The position numbers and the translations under genes were made by a program. Below are positions 1 through 6,521 of a DNA stretch of 16,028 nucleotides, piece after piece; the first letter of the stretch is position 1; every line of letters begins with the position of its first letter. The notes below the pieces were generated by a model, which had not been told where the DNA came from, made no database searches, and saw nothing but the letters and a program-made list of their open reading frames with translations. Origin of the DNA: RGIG3009 sp964470515 (lineage in GTDB: Bacteria > Bacillota > Clostridia > Oscillospirales > Acutalibacteraceae); assembly GCA_964470515.1 (NCBI GenBank), contig CAYYDD010000040.1, positions 1 to 16,028 of the forward strand. Reading direction: 5' to 3'.

Positions 1-20
1 TGAATCCCCTAGGGGATTCA
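1..20. repeat. Perfect 20-bp palindrome at window edge
   Basis: The first 20 bases, tgaatcccctaggggattca, equal their own reverse complement. They lie in frame within the transposase and encode ESPRGF. The palindrome may be a chance result of codon choice or a fold-back at a contig end; the window does not decide between these. Confidence 0.6.
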
Positions 21-151
21 TTGAAAAGTTGGAAGAATACATACATTACTACAACGAAGAATACATACATTACTACAACAACGAGAGAATCTCTCTCAAA
101 CTAAAAGGAATGAGCCCGGTTCAGTTCCGAGCTCATTCACAAACAAATTAA
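2..151 (+). CDS. IS3-family transposase (OrfB), C-terminal fragment
   Basis: The visible 49 residues end in a YIHYYNNERI stretch, then LKLKGMSPVQFR, which is the classic C-terminal end of the DDE integrase core of IS3/IS150-type transposases (rve-type domain). The protein would cut and join the IS ends together with OrfA. The N-terminus and the catalytic D, D and E residues lie left of the window, so completeness cannot be judged. The reading frame stays open to a TAA at 149-151. An exact 24-bp duplication at 32-79 repeats eight residues, EEYIHYYN, in frame; ordinary family members have this segment once. The copy may therefore be a variant or damaged protein even though its frame is intact. 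Confidence 0.82.
   Translation, partial: ESPRGFIEKLEEYIHYYNEEYIHYYNNERISLKLKGMSPVQFRAHSQTN
32..79 (+). repeat. Exact 24-bp tandem duplication in transposase
   Basis: Bases 32-55 and 56-79 are identical and directly adjacent. Each unit encodes EEYIHYYN, so the frame is kept. The unit begins gaagaatacat and ends ctacaac. Slippage during replication or an assembly error could each produce it. Confidence 0.9.
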
Positions 152-161
152 TATTTAATTT

Positions 162-186
162 TGTCTAAACTTTGGGGTTCACTTCA
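162..186 (+). repeat. IS3-type right inverted repeat
   Basis: The segment starts TGTCTAAAC, contains TTTGGGG and ends TTCACTTCA. This resembles the right terminal repeat of IS150-like IS3 elements. It begins 10 bp after the transposase stop codon. The matching left repeat is outside the window. Confidence 0.65.
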
Positions 187-224
187 AGACCGGGCGGCGC
201 GTTCTTTTTGTATCTCTGGGAAGG

Positions 225-242
225 CTCCCTCTGACGAGGGAG
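225..242 (-). terminator. Hairpin downstream of rluD (possible terminator or repeat remnant)
   Basis: CTCCCTC (225-231) and GAGGGAG (236-242) pair as a perfect 7-bp stem around a 4-nt TGAC loop, starting 6 bp beyond the rluD stop in the direction of transcription. No convincing U-run follows on the - strand, so intrinsic termination would be weak. The stem resembles the first hairpin of the element at 13958-13975 (same stem length, same loop size, C/T-rich left arm), so this may be a truncated copy of the same extragenic repeat family. The rest of 187-247 shows nothing further that I recognise. Confidence 0.4.
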
Positions 243-247
243 GCGTT

Positions 248-1159
248 TCATCGGTTTCTCAATTTTTGCAAATATTCCGTGAAATACGACGGTAGCCCGC
301 TGTCAAACTCCAGCCACTCCCCCGTCGCGGGATGCCGGAAGCCGATGCACCGCGCGTGCAGGCATTGCCCGTGCAGCTCGGCCGGTTGCTTCGCCCCGCC
401 GTACACCGTATCGCCCGATATCGGATGCCCCAGATACGCCATGTGCACGCGGATCTGGTGCGTGCGCCCGGTCTCCAGCCGCAACCGCACGTACGAAAAC
501 CCGGGGTACTCCTCCAGCACACGGTAATGCGTCACCGCATGCTTGCTGTTCCGCTCGGTCACCACCATCCTCTTGCGTTGCGTGGGATGCCGCCCGATGG
601 GCGCGTCCACCGTCCCCTCGGACTGCCTGAGATGCCCCACGACCACCGCCTCATACTCGCGCGTAAAGCTGTGCTCTTTGATCTGCTCCGCCAAGCCCTG
701 ATGTGCGCGGTCGTTCTTGGCGACGATAAGCAATCCGCTGGTATCCTTGTCGATACGATGCACGATACCCGGTCGCATCACCCCGTTGATGCCGGACAGC
801 CCCTCCGGGCAATGTGCCAGCAACGCGTTGACCAGCGTCCCGTCGGGATTGCCTGCGGCGGGATGCACCACCATCCCCTTCGGCTTGTTGACAACTAACA
901 GATCGTCATCCTCGTATACGATATCCAGCGGAATATCCTGCGCCTCGGCCTCGCACGGTTGCAGTTCGGGCGGTGTCACTGCCACCTCCGTATGTGCAGA
1001 GAGACGGGCGCTTTTGGTAAGCGCCCGTCCGTTGACGGTTATCAGACCCTGCTCCAGCCACTTCTGCGCGGCCGCGCGGGTGATGGACAGCGCCGCCGAC
1101 AAATACCGGTCAGCGCGTTCCCCCTCAGCCTCCGGAGGGATCGTCAGTTTCGTTTCCAT
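248..1159 (-). CDS. rluD: RluA/RluD-family 23S rRNA pseudouridine synthase
   Basis: This is a 303-residue pseudouridine synthase that isomerises uridines in 23S rRNA (or possibly tRNA) in the cytoplasm. Residues about 14-60 form an S4 RNA-binding domain (RADRYLSAAL...QGLITVNG). The catalytic domain follows, with VVNKPKGMVVHP near 89-100, the active-site motif HRIDKDTSG at 134-142 (the catalytic aspartate of the HRLD motif corresponds to D137), and TGRTHQIRVH near 255-265. The start at 1159 is chosen because GGAGG lies 6 nt upstream; the longer open frame only adds lspA antiframe residues. It overlaps lspA by 35 nt, which suggests translational coupling, and is the last gene of the array. Bacillus has a paralogous gene, ylyB, in the same place after lspA. 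RluA-family members cannot be separated by target from sequence alone, so the symbol is positional. Confidence 0.88.
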   Translation of the reverse strand: METKLTIPPEAEGERADRYLSAALSITRAAAQKWLEQGLITVNGRALTKSARLSAHTEVAVTPPELQPCEAEAQDIPLDIVYEDDDLLVVNKPKGMVVHPAAGNPDGTLVNALLAHCPEGLSGINGVMRPGIVHRIDKDTSGLLIVAKNDRAHQGLAEQIKEHSFTREYEAVVVGHLRQSEGTVDAPIGRHPTQRKRMVVTERNSKHAVTHYRVLEEYPGFSYVRLRLETGRTHQIRVHMAYLGHPISGDTVYGGAKQPAELHGQCLHARCIGFRHPATGEWLEFDSGLPSYFTEYLQKLRNR

Positions 1160-1634
1160 GGGAAACCTCCGCGGGTGTTTTTTCCTCGTAGAAAAACAGA
1201 AAGAAGAACAGCAGCAGGATGGAGCCGACCACCACAAAGCAATCCGCCACGTTGAACACGGGGAACGACATAAACGTGGTCTTGATGAAATCCACCACGT
1301 AGCCCTGCACCGTTCGGTCGATCAGATTGCCGATGCCGCCGGCGATGATGAGCGTCGCGCTGATATTGAACATCTTGTAGCGGCGCAACTTGCCCATCAG
1401 CACAAAGGTCAGCAACGCCACGATGATGATGCCGGTGAGCGCCACCAGAAACCACCGTTCGCCCGATAACATACTCCACGCCGCGCCGGTGTTGGTCTCA
1501 TAGCTGAAATCCAGCACACCGGGGATCACCGTGATATCCGGCCGATCCTTTAGGTACACCGTCACCAGCCACTTGGTAAGCTGATCCAAGCCTACCAGCA
1601 CCGCTGTCACGGCCACGATCAGGCCCTGGAACAT
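1125..1634 (-). CDS. lspA: Lipoprotein signal peptidase II
   Basis: LspA is the membrane aspartic protease that removes the signal peptide from diacylglyceryl-modified prolipoproteins. The 169 residues contain four hydrophobic segments at about 4-22, 62-80, 91-104 and 132-149. All family boxes are present: LDQLTK (D17), NTGAAWS near 48-54, GGIGNLIDR (D106), YVVDF (D115) and FNVAD (D131). D115 and D131 correspond to the catalytic pair in solved structures. Length is typical. A hydrophilic tail (about 151-169) follows the last helix, and its coding DNA overlaps the start of rluD. The ATG at 1634 is preceded by AAGGAGG, 7 nt away, which overlaps the ileS stop codon; the 12-nt gap implies coupling to ileS. 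Confidence 0.95.
   Translation of the reverse strand: MFQGLIVAVTAVLVGLDQLTKWLVTVYLKDRPDITVIPGVLDFSYETNTGAAWSMLSGERWFLVALTGIIIVALLTFVLMGKLRRYKMFNISATLIIAGGIGNLIDRTVQGYVVDFIKTTFMSFPVFNVADCFVVVGSILLLFFFLFFYEEKTPAEVSHGNETDDPSGG
1166..1170 (-). promoter_or_regulatory. Ribosome binding site deciding rluD start
   Basis: GGAGG on the - strand lies 6 nt before the ATG at 1159 and inside the 3' end of lspA. It rules out the longer upstream reading of the frame. Confidence 0.8.
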
Positions 1635-1646
1635 ACGCCTGCCTCC

Positions 1647-4442
1647 TTATCTCGCTTTCATCAGCTCGGCACAGCGCGCGCATAGACCGGCGTAGTCGCC
1701 CTCGTCCGTCACGCTTTCGCTGTACGTCCAGCAGCGGCAGCACTTGCCGCCGTCGGCGTGCGCGACCGAGACCGACAGCCCTGCCATCTCGCCGGTATGC
1801 TCACCCGTCCCCTCACCCGATACGGTGACCTGCGACACGATGAGCACCGAAGCCAGCAACGGCTCCACCGACTTGACGAACGGCAGAAGCGCCTCGTCGC
1901 AATACAGCGCGACCTTCGCATCCAGCGAGCTGCCGATAAGCTTCGTATTACGCGCGGCCTCCAACGCCTTCTGCACGTCGTCACGGATGGCGCGGATACG
2001 CGCCCACTTCTCCTCAAACGCCGCGTCAGCGACTACCTGCGGCAGCGGGATCTCGTTGAGCAGCACCGAGCGGGGATCCTCCTCCGCCGTGTGCGGCATA
2101 AACGACCAGATCTCCTCGGCGGTAAACGCTAGGATGGGTGCCAGCATACGGGTCAGCGTGTTCAGGATACGGTAGATGGCCGTCTGTGCGGCACGGCGCA
2201 GCTCGCCGTCAGCCGCCTCCACGTACAGCCGATCCTTCAGCACGTCGAAGTAGAAGTTGGACAGATCCACCACGCAGTAGTTGTGGATCGCATAGAACGC
2301 ATCGTGGAACTCATAGGTATCGTACGCCTCGCGCACCTTCGCCACGACCTGCTCCAGACGCATCAGCGCCCAGCGGTCGATATCCAGCAGCTTGTCGTCC
2401 GCCACCTGATCGGTGTTGGGATCAAAGTCGTGCAGGTTACCCAGAATGTACCGCGCCGTGTTACGCACCTTGCGGTACGCCTCGGACAGCTGCTTCAGAA
2501 TATCCTTGGACAAGCGCACGTCCACGCGGTAATCGAGCGACGCGACCCACAAGCGCAGAATTTCCGCGCCGTAATCCTTGATGACCTCGTCGGGTGCGAT
2601 GGCGTTGCCCAGAGACTTGTGCATCGCCTTGCCCTCGCCGTCCACGACCCAGCCGTGCGTCAGCACCGCCTTGTACGGTGCTTTGCCGGTGCAGGCCACC
2701 GCCGTCAGCAGTGACGACTGGAACCAACCGCGATACTGATCGGCGCCCTCCATATACAGATCCGCCGGCCACGTCAGCTCCGAACGCTCCTCGCACACGG
2801 CCGCGTGCGACGAGCCGGAATCAAACCACACGTCCATAATATCGCTTTCCTTGCGGAAATGCGTGCCACCGCAATGCGGGCAGGTCGCGCCCTCAGGCAG
2901 AATCTCATCCGCCTCGTGGGTATACCAGCCGTTGGAGCCCTCACGGCGGAACAGGTCGGACACCGCACGGATAAACGCACTGTCAATGATAGGCTCACCG
3001 CACTCCTCGCAGTAGAAGATCGGGATCGGCACGCCCCACAGACGCTGGCGCGAAATACACCAGTCACTGCGCTCACGCACCATCGAGGTGATGCGATCCT
3101 CACCCCACGCGGGCATCCACTGCACGTCCTGAATGGCGCGTACCGCGTCCTCCTTAAAGCTCTCCACCGAGCAGAACCATTGATCGGTCGCACGGAACAG
3201 CACCGGCTTCTTACAACGCCAGCAGTGCGGGTACTGGTGAACGATCTTCTTCATCGCAAGCAGCGAGCCGGTCTTATCCATATGAATGGCAATGGCCTTG
3301 TTCGCCTCGTCGGTGGTCATACCGGCACAGATCCGGCCGGCCTCCTCGGTCATACGCCCCTCGCTGTCCACCGGCACGCACATACCGATCTGCTCGTACC
3401 TCTTGCACACGTTAAAGTCATCCACGCCGTGACCGGGAGCCGTGTGAACACAGCCGGTGCCGCTCTCCAGCGTGACGTGATCGCCCACGATGACGAGCGA
3501 CTCACGGTCGAGGAACGGATGCTTCGCCGTCATATACTCCAGCTCCGCGCCTGTAAACTGCGCCAGCACCGTATACTCGGTAACGTTCGCCGCCGCCAGC
3601 GTCTCCTCGGTCAGCGCCTCGGCGAGAATGTAGATCTCCTCACCCACCTGCACGGCCTGATATGTAAACGTCGGGCCCAGACAGATCGCCAGATTGGCCG
3701 GCAGCGTCCAGGTCGTGGTCGTCCAGATGACGAACGAGGTCTTGGCAGGGTCAACGCCCTTGGCCGACAGCACACCGCGCTCATCCGCCACGGGGAATTT
3801 GACGTACACGGAATAGCACGGATCCTCACCGTACTCGATCTCCGCCTCTGCCAGCGCGGTCTGGCACTCGGGGCACCAGTACACCGGCTTTAAGCCCTTG
3901 TAGATGTAGCCCTTGGTCGCCATCTCACCGAATACCTCGATCTGACGCGCCTCAAACTCGGGTGCCAACGTCACGTACGGATGCTCCCAGTCACCCAGCA
4001 CGCCCAGACGCTTGAACTGCGCGGTCTGATCCTTGATATACCCCTCGGCAAACTCACGGCAGATATTACGCAGCTCCACCGGCAGCATCGACAGCGCATT
4101 CGCCACGCCCGCCTTCGCGCGCGCCTTCAGCTCAATGGGCAGACCGTGGGTATCAAAGCCCGGCACGTAGGGTGCCTGATAGCCCGCCATATTGCGGTAC
4201 CGCACGATCATATCCTTGATGATCTTGTTCAGTGCCGTACCGATATGGATGTTGCCGTTGGCATAGGGAGGACCGTCGTGCAGTACAAAACGGGGCTTGC
4301 CTTCGTTTTTCTGCATCAGCGCACCGTAGATATCCTCGTTCTCCCACTTTTCCAAAAAGAGCGGCTCCCGTTGCGGCAGGTTGCCGCGCATCGGGAAGTC
4401 GGTCTTGAGCAGATTCAGTGTCTGGTTATAATCCTGTTGCAT
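1647..4442 (-). CDS. ileS: Isoleucyl-tRNA synthetase
   Basis: IleRS charges tRNA-Ile with isoleucine and edits mischarged valine. At 931 residues it is the usual bacterial length. Domains in order: Rossmann catalytic half 1 with GPPYANGNIHIGT (57-69), the CP1 editing domain (WTTTTWTLPAN 240-250; GTGCVHTAPGHG 328-339), catalytic half 2 with the KMSKS-equivalent loop KAMHKSLGN (605-613), the anticodon-binding helical domain from about 690, and a C-terminal zinc ribbon with cysteines at 901, 902, 904, 921 and 924. The two signature motifs read HIGT and MHKS rather than HIGH and KMSKS. I believe both variants occur in other clostridial IleRS proteins, but did not check. The ATG at 4442 follows AAGGAG at 8 nt. 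A 163-nt gap separates it from divIVA, and lspA follows after 12 nt. Confidence 0.97.
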   Translation of the reverse strand: MQQDYNQTLNLLKTDFPMRGNLPQREPLFLEKWENEDIYGALMQKNEGKPRFVLHDGPPYANGNIHIGTALNKIIKDMIVRYRNMAGYQAPYVPGFDTHGLPIELKARAKAGVANALSMLPVELRNICREFAEGYIKDQTAQFKRLGVLGDWEHPYVTLAPEFEARQIEVFGEMATKGYIYKGLKPVYWCPECQTALAEAEIEYGEDPCYSVYVKFPVADERGVLSAKGVDPAKTSFVIWTTTTWTLPANLAICLGPTFTYQAVQVGEEIYILAEALTEETLAAANVTEYTVLAQFTGAELEYMTAKHPFLDRESLVIVGDHVTLESGTGCVHTAPGHGVDDFNVCKRYEQIGMCVPVDSEGRMTEEAGRICAGMTTDEANKAIAIHMDKTGSLLAMKKIVHQYPHCWRCKKPVLFRATDQWFCSVESFKEDAVRAIQDVQWMPAWGEDRITSMVRERSDWCISRQRLWGVPIPIFYCEECGEPIIDSAFIRAVSDLFRREGSNGWYTHEADEILPEGATCPHCGGTHFRKESDIMDVWFDSGSSHAAVCEERSELTWPADLYMEGADQYRGWFQSSLLTAVACTGKAPYKAVLTHGWVVDGEGKAMHKSLGNAIAPDEVIKDYGAEILRLWVASLDYRVDVRLSKDILKQLSEAYRKVRNTARYILGNLHDFDPNTDQVADDKLLDIDRWALMRLEQVVAKVREAYDTYEFHDAFYAIHNYCVVDLSNFYFDVLKDRLYVEAADGELRRAAQTAIYRILNTLTRMLAPILAFTAEEIWSFMPHTAEEDPRSVLLNEIPLPQVVADAAFEEKWARIRAIRDDVQKALEAARNTKLIGSSLDAKVALYCDEALLPFVKSVEPLLASVLIVSQVTVSGEGTGEHTGEMAGLSVSVAHADGGKCCRCWTYSESVTDEGDYAGLCARCAELMKAR

Positions 4443-4605
4443 CGTTGTATCTCCTTATTTAACCACAACCGACGCACTCGATCCCACCAAAACGGCGGAT
4501 TTTGGGGCGCTTTGTGGCTTGTTATCATCGCAAGGCTGTTGGATTTACGAGTATTTTAACCCAGCAGACGCAGCATTCCCCCAACGTAAGTCGGGTTGGA
4601 ACGCG
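4443..4605 (-). other. divIVA-ileS intergenic leader with small hairpin
   Basis: This is the longest gap inside the array. On the - strand it contains a 6-bp hairpin, CCAAAA/TTTTGG with a 7-nt loop, at 4487-4505, about 45 nt before the ileS start, and an AT-rich TTAAAATAC patch near 4555 with no good -35 partner. The T-box antiterminator core expected upstream of many Gram-positive ileS genes is not visible on this strand, and there is no terminator with a U-run. It may carry a weak promoter or a post-transcriptional element. Confidence 0.35.
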
Positions 4606-5301
4606 TCAGTTGCGGTTACGCTTCTTGAAAAATCCGCGCGGCTTGTCGTTGTCCTCGTCGTCCTCGTCGGTGCTGATATCGTAATCGTCACCGAACTTGA
4701 GATCCGCAAACCGCGAGACGGGCTTCCTCTCTTTCTCTTCCTCAGCGGCGGGCTGCACCGTCTCCTCGGCGGCGGGCGCGACCACCACATCCTCCTTGGG
4801 TGCGGACTCGGTCTCCGGCTCGGCGGGAGCCTCCTCAGCCACGGGCTGCTCGGCCTTTTCCGGCTCCGGCAGCATCCCGATGATCTCCAGATGCTCCTTG
4901 TACAGCGACGTCAGTCGTGCCTTGAATGCCGCGACCTCGCGCTGCACACGCTCCAGCTCGTTCTTCTCAGCCTCGATCTTATTCATCGCAACGGCGTGAA
5001 TATTCTCCGCCTCCGCCTCCGCCTGCTTTTTGATGGCGGCGGCCTTGTCCTCGGCCTCGCGCAAGGCCGCATCGCCCGCACGCTGTGCATTGAGCAGCGC
5101 GGCACGGATGCTGTCCTCATCGTTGCGGTACTCCACCAGCTTATCGGCCAGCACCTTCATTTTCTGGCTGAGCTCTTCCTTTTCCCGTATCAGCTGCTCC
5201 ACCGTTTCGGTGCAGGCATCAATAAAATCATCGACCTCCTCGGCACGGTAGCCGCGGCCGCGGCTGAATTCCACGTTGCGAATCTCATCCAGGGTCATCA
5301 T
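4606..5301 (-). CDS. divIVA: DivIVA-family septum/pole coiled-coil protein
   Basis: DivIVA proteins bind strongly curved membrane at septa and poles and organise division-site selection or wall growth. The N-terminal lipid-binding domain is recognisable at 3-28 (LDEIRNVEF...GRGYRAEEVDDF), followed by a long charged coiled coil to about 142 rich in E, K, A and Q. An acidic, proline/alanine/glutamate-rich linker spans about 146-193. Then comes a patch, SRFADLKFGDDYDIS (196-210), a run of aspartates, and a basic end KKRNRN. The tip of the N-domain has Gly where the Bacillus protein has the membrane-inserting Phe17. Two ATGs are adjacent; the first (5301) is 7 nt from GGAGG and is preferred. It lies 21 nt after ylmH. 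Bacillus has the same sepF-ylmH-divIVA-ileS order. Confidence 0.93.
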   Translation of the reverse strand: MMTLDEIRNVEFSRGRGYRAEEVDDFIDACTETVEQLIREKEELSQKMKVLADKLVEYRNDEDSIRAALLNAQRAGDAALREAEDKAAAIKKQAEAEAENIHAVAMNKIEAEKNELERVQREVAAFKARLTSLYKEHLEIIGMLPEPEKAEQPVAEEAPAEPETESAPKEDVVVAPAAEETVQPAAEEEKERKPVSRFADLKFGDDYDISTDEDDEDNDKPRGFFKKRNRN

Positions 5302-5322
5302 AAGAACTCCTCCGTTTCAAAA

Positions 5323-6090
5323 TTATAGAAATTGCTCCAAACGAACAAACAAACGCCCTTTTTTGGTGGGCGGTCCGAGCTGTGCCACCCGAAACCGGCC
5401 ACCCCCGCGCACCGAGAGGATATCCCCCTCGCTGACCGCCAGCGACACCGATTCGATCGGCATATGGTTGACCGATACCGCCCCCGCCGCGATGCGCCGC
5501 GCCGCCTCCTCGCGGGAGATGCGCAGCGCCACGTGCAGCACCGCGTCCAGACGCGGCGACGGCACGGTATCCTGTAATTCCTTGAACTTGCGCACCACCG
5601 AGATGAGGCCGTCGTAGGGATAGACCACCTTTACGCCCTCGTGCCCGATCTTGGTGACCGTCTCCGCGAGAAACGGTGCCAGCTCCTCATCCACCAGCGC
5701 AACGGTCTCGCCCCTGCCGCACACGATATCCCCCAGCTTGTCGCGGCGGATACCCGTCCCCAGCAGCGCACCCAGAAAATCGCGGTGCGTCAGCTCGGCA
5801 CTGTCGCGGTAACGAAAGGCAATGGCGCGAACGGGGAACAGCGCCGTATCCGGCGGCAAAAACGGCGGAAACACCCCCAAAACGGTGCGCTCCGCGTCGT
5901 CATAGCCGCCGTAAAACCGAAAATCGTGTACTCCCTTTTCACGCAAGACGGCTCGTGCCACCGCCTGTCGGTGTTCGTCTAAGAAGCCGACAAATCGGGG
6001 ACACGAGCGCACGTCACACAGATGGCAGGCATCCTCTATGCGGGCACGCAGCAGCGCGTCCTCCTCGGATGCATCAGAAATATAAGCCAT
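5323..6090 (-). CDS. ylmH: YlmH-type S4-domain RNA-binding protein
   Basis: The 255-residue protein has the YlmH architecture: an N-terminal region of two small alpha/beta domains and a C-terminal S4 domain (about 180-240) that would bind structured rRNA. The family motif GALLGTGIRRDKLGDIV lies at 107-123. In Bacillus, YlmH has been linked to ribosome-associated quality control on 50S subunits; the division-cluster position is conserved but its meaning is not settled. The start at 6090 (MAYISDASEEDALL) overlaps the sepF end by 17 nt and has GGAG 4 nt upstream. The longer frame extending to 6201 is the antiframe of sepF and is rejected. ylmG, which sits between sepF and ylmH in Bacillus, is absent. 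Confidence 0.85.
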   Translation of the reverse strand: MAYISDASEEDALLRARIEDACHLCDVRSCPRFVGFLDEHRQAVARAVLREKGVHDFRFYGGYDDAERTVLGVFPPFLPPDTALFPVRAIAFRYRDSAELTHRDFLGALLGTGIRRDKLGDIVCGRGETVALVDEELAPFLAETVTKIGHEGVKVVYPYDGLISVVRKFKELQDTVPSPRLDAVLHVALRISREEAARRIAAGAVSVNHMPIESVSLAVSEGDILSVRGGGRFRVAQLGPPTKKGRLFVRLEQFL

Positions 6091-6505
6091 TGTTCTCCAG
6101 CTCGTCCAACAGATCGCCCATAAAGCCGACGTTGTACGGCGTGATGATGTAGGTGCAGTTGGCGACCTTCTTGATCTGTCCGTCGTTCGCATACGCCACA
6201 CCGCTCAAGAAGTCGAGGATGCGACGCGCCACGTCCTTGTTGGACGACTCCAGATTCAGCACCACGGTACGCTTCGCGTTGAGGTGATCGGCAATGGTGC
6301 TGGCATCGTCAAAACGCTCCGGCTTGACCAGCACAACCTGCAACTGCGCCGTGGCGTGAATGTTCACGACCTTGTTGCTCTTGTGCGCGGTCTCCTCAGC
6401 CGCCGCACGCTCGGGCGAGCGGGACATCAGCTCCGTGCCGTTTTCCTCGATCTGCTCGTCCTCGCTGTCACCCAGAAGACCCTGCAATTTTCCTAAAAAG
6501 CCCAT
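6074..6505 (-). CDS. sepF: Cell division protein SepF
   Basis: SepF is a membrane-associated partner of FtsZ that tethers and bundles filaments at the division ring. The 143 residues show an N-terminal amphipathic membrane-targeting helix (MGFLGKLQGLLG), an acidic linker to about 45, and the SepF fold at about 47-130, including KPERFDDASTIADHL (61-75), VVLNLE (81-86), ARRILDFLSG (93-102) and NCTYIITPYNV (116-126). The ATG at 6505 is favoured by AGGAGG 8 nt upstream; the longer frame reaching 6598 is the antiframe end of yggS. The gap to yggS is 16 nt and ylmH overlaps its end. A near-consensus promoter lies about 134 nt upstream, inside yggS, and could drive sepF onward independently. Confidence 0.94.
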   Translation of the reverse strand: MGFLGKLQGLLGDSEDEQIEENGTELMSRSPERAAAEETAHKSNKVVNIHATAQLQVVLVKPERFDDASTIADHLNAKRTVVLNLESSNKDVARRILDFLSGVAYANDGQIKKVANCTYIITPYNVGFMGDLLDELENNGLYF

Positions 6506-6513
6506 AGTTACTT

Positions 6514-6519
6514 CCTCCT
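6514..6519 (-). promoter_or_regulatory. Ribosome binding site deciding sepF start
   Basis: AGGAGG on the - strand ends 8 nt before the ATG at 6505, in the short gap after the yggS stop codon. It fixes the start at the MGFLGKL helix. Confidence 0.82.
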
Positions 6520-6521
6520 GC

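Larger units (their letters stand above)
1..186 (+). mobile_element. Right end of an IS3-family insertion sequence
   Basis: This stretch carries the C-terminus of an IS3-type (IS150-like) transposase followed by a terminal inverted repeat ending in TTCA. It is strikingly AT-rich compared with the GC-rich DNA from about 187 onward, as expected for a recently acquired element. The left end and most of the transposase lie outside the window. The element points toward the 3' end of the rluD-type gene, whose stop is about 60 bp beyond the IS border. The exact border at 186 is inferred from the IR sequence and the usual CA-3' end of IS3 elements; no target duplication can be checked here. Confidence 0.8.

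Noticed and set aside
4593..4605. GGGTTGGAACGCG, resembling a T-box antiterminator core
   Set aside because: It is on the + strand, opposite to ileS, and differs from the T-box core; no specifier stem is evident.
5322..5327. Perfect TATAAT on the - strand just before divIVA
   Set aside because: No acceptable -35 hexamer lies at 16-18 nt, and the start site would leave the ribosome binding site at the extreme 5' end. It overlaps the ylmH stop and an AT-rich codon run. Possible but too weak to list.
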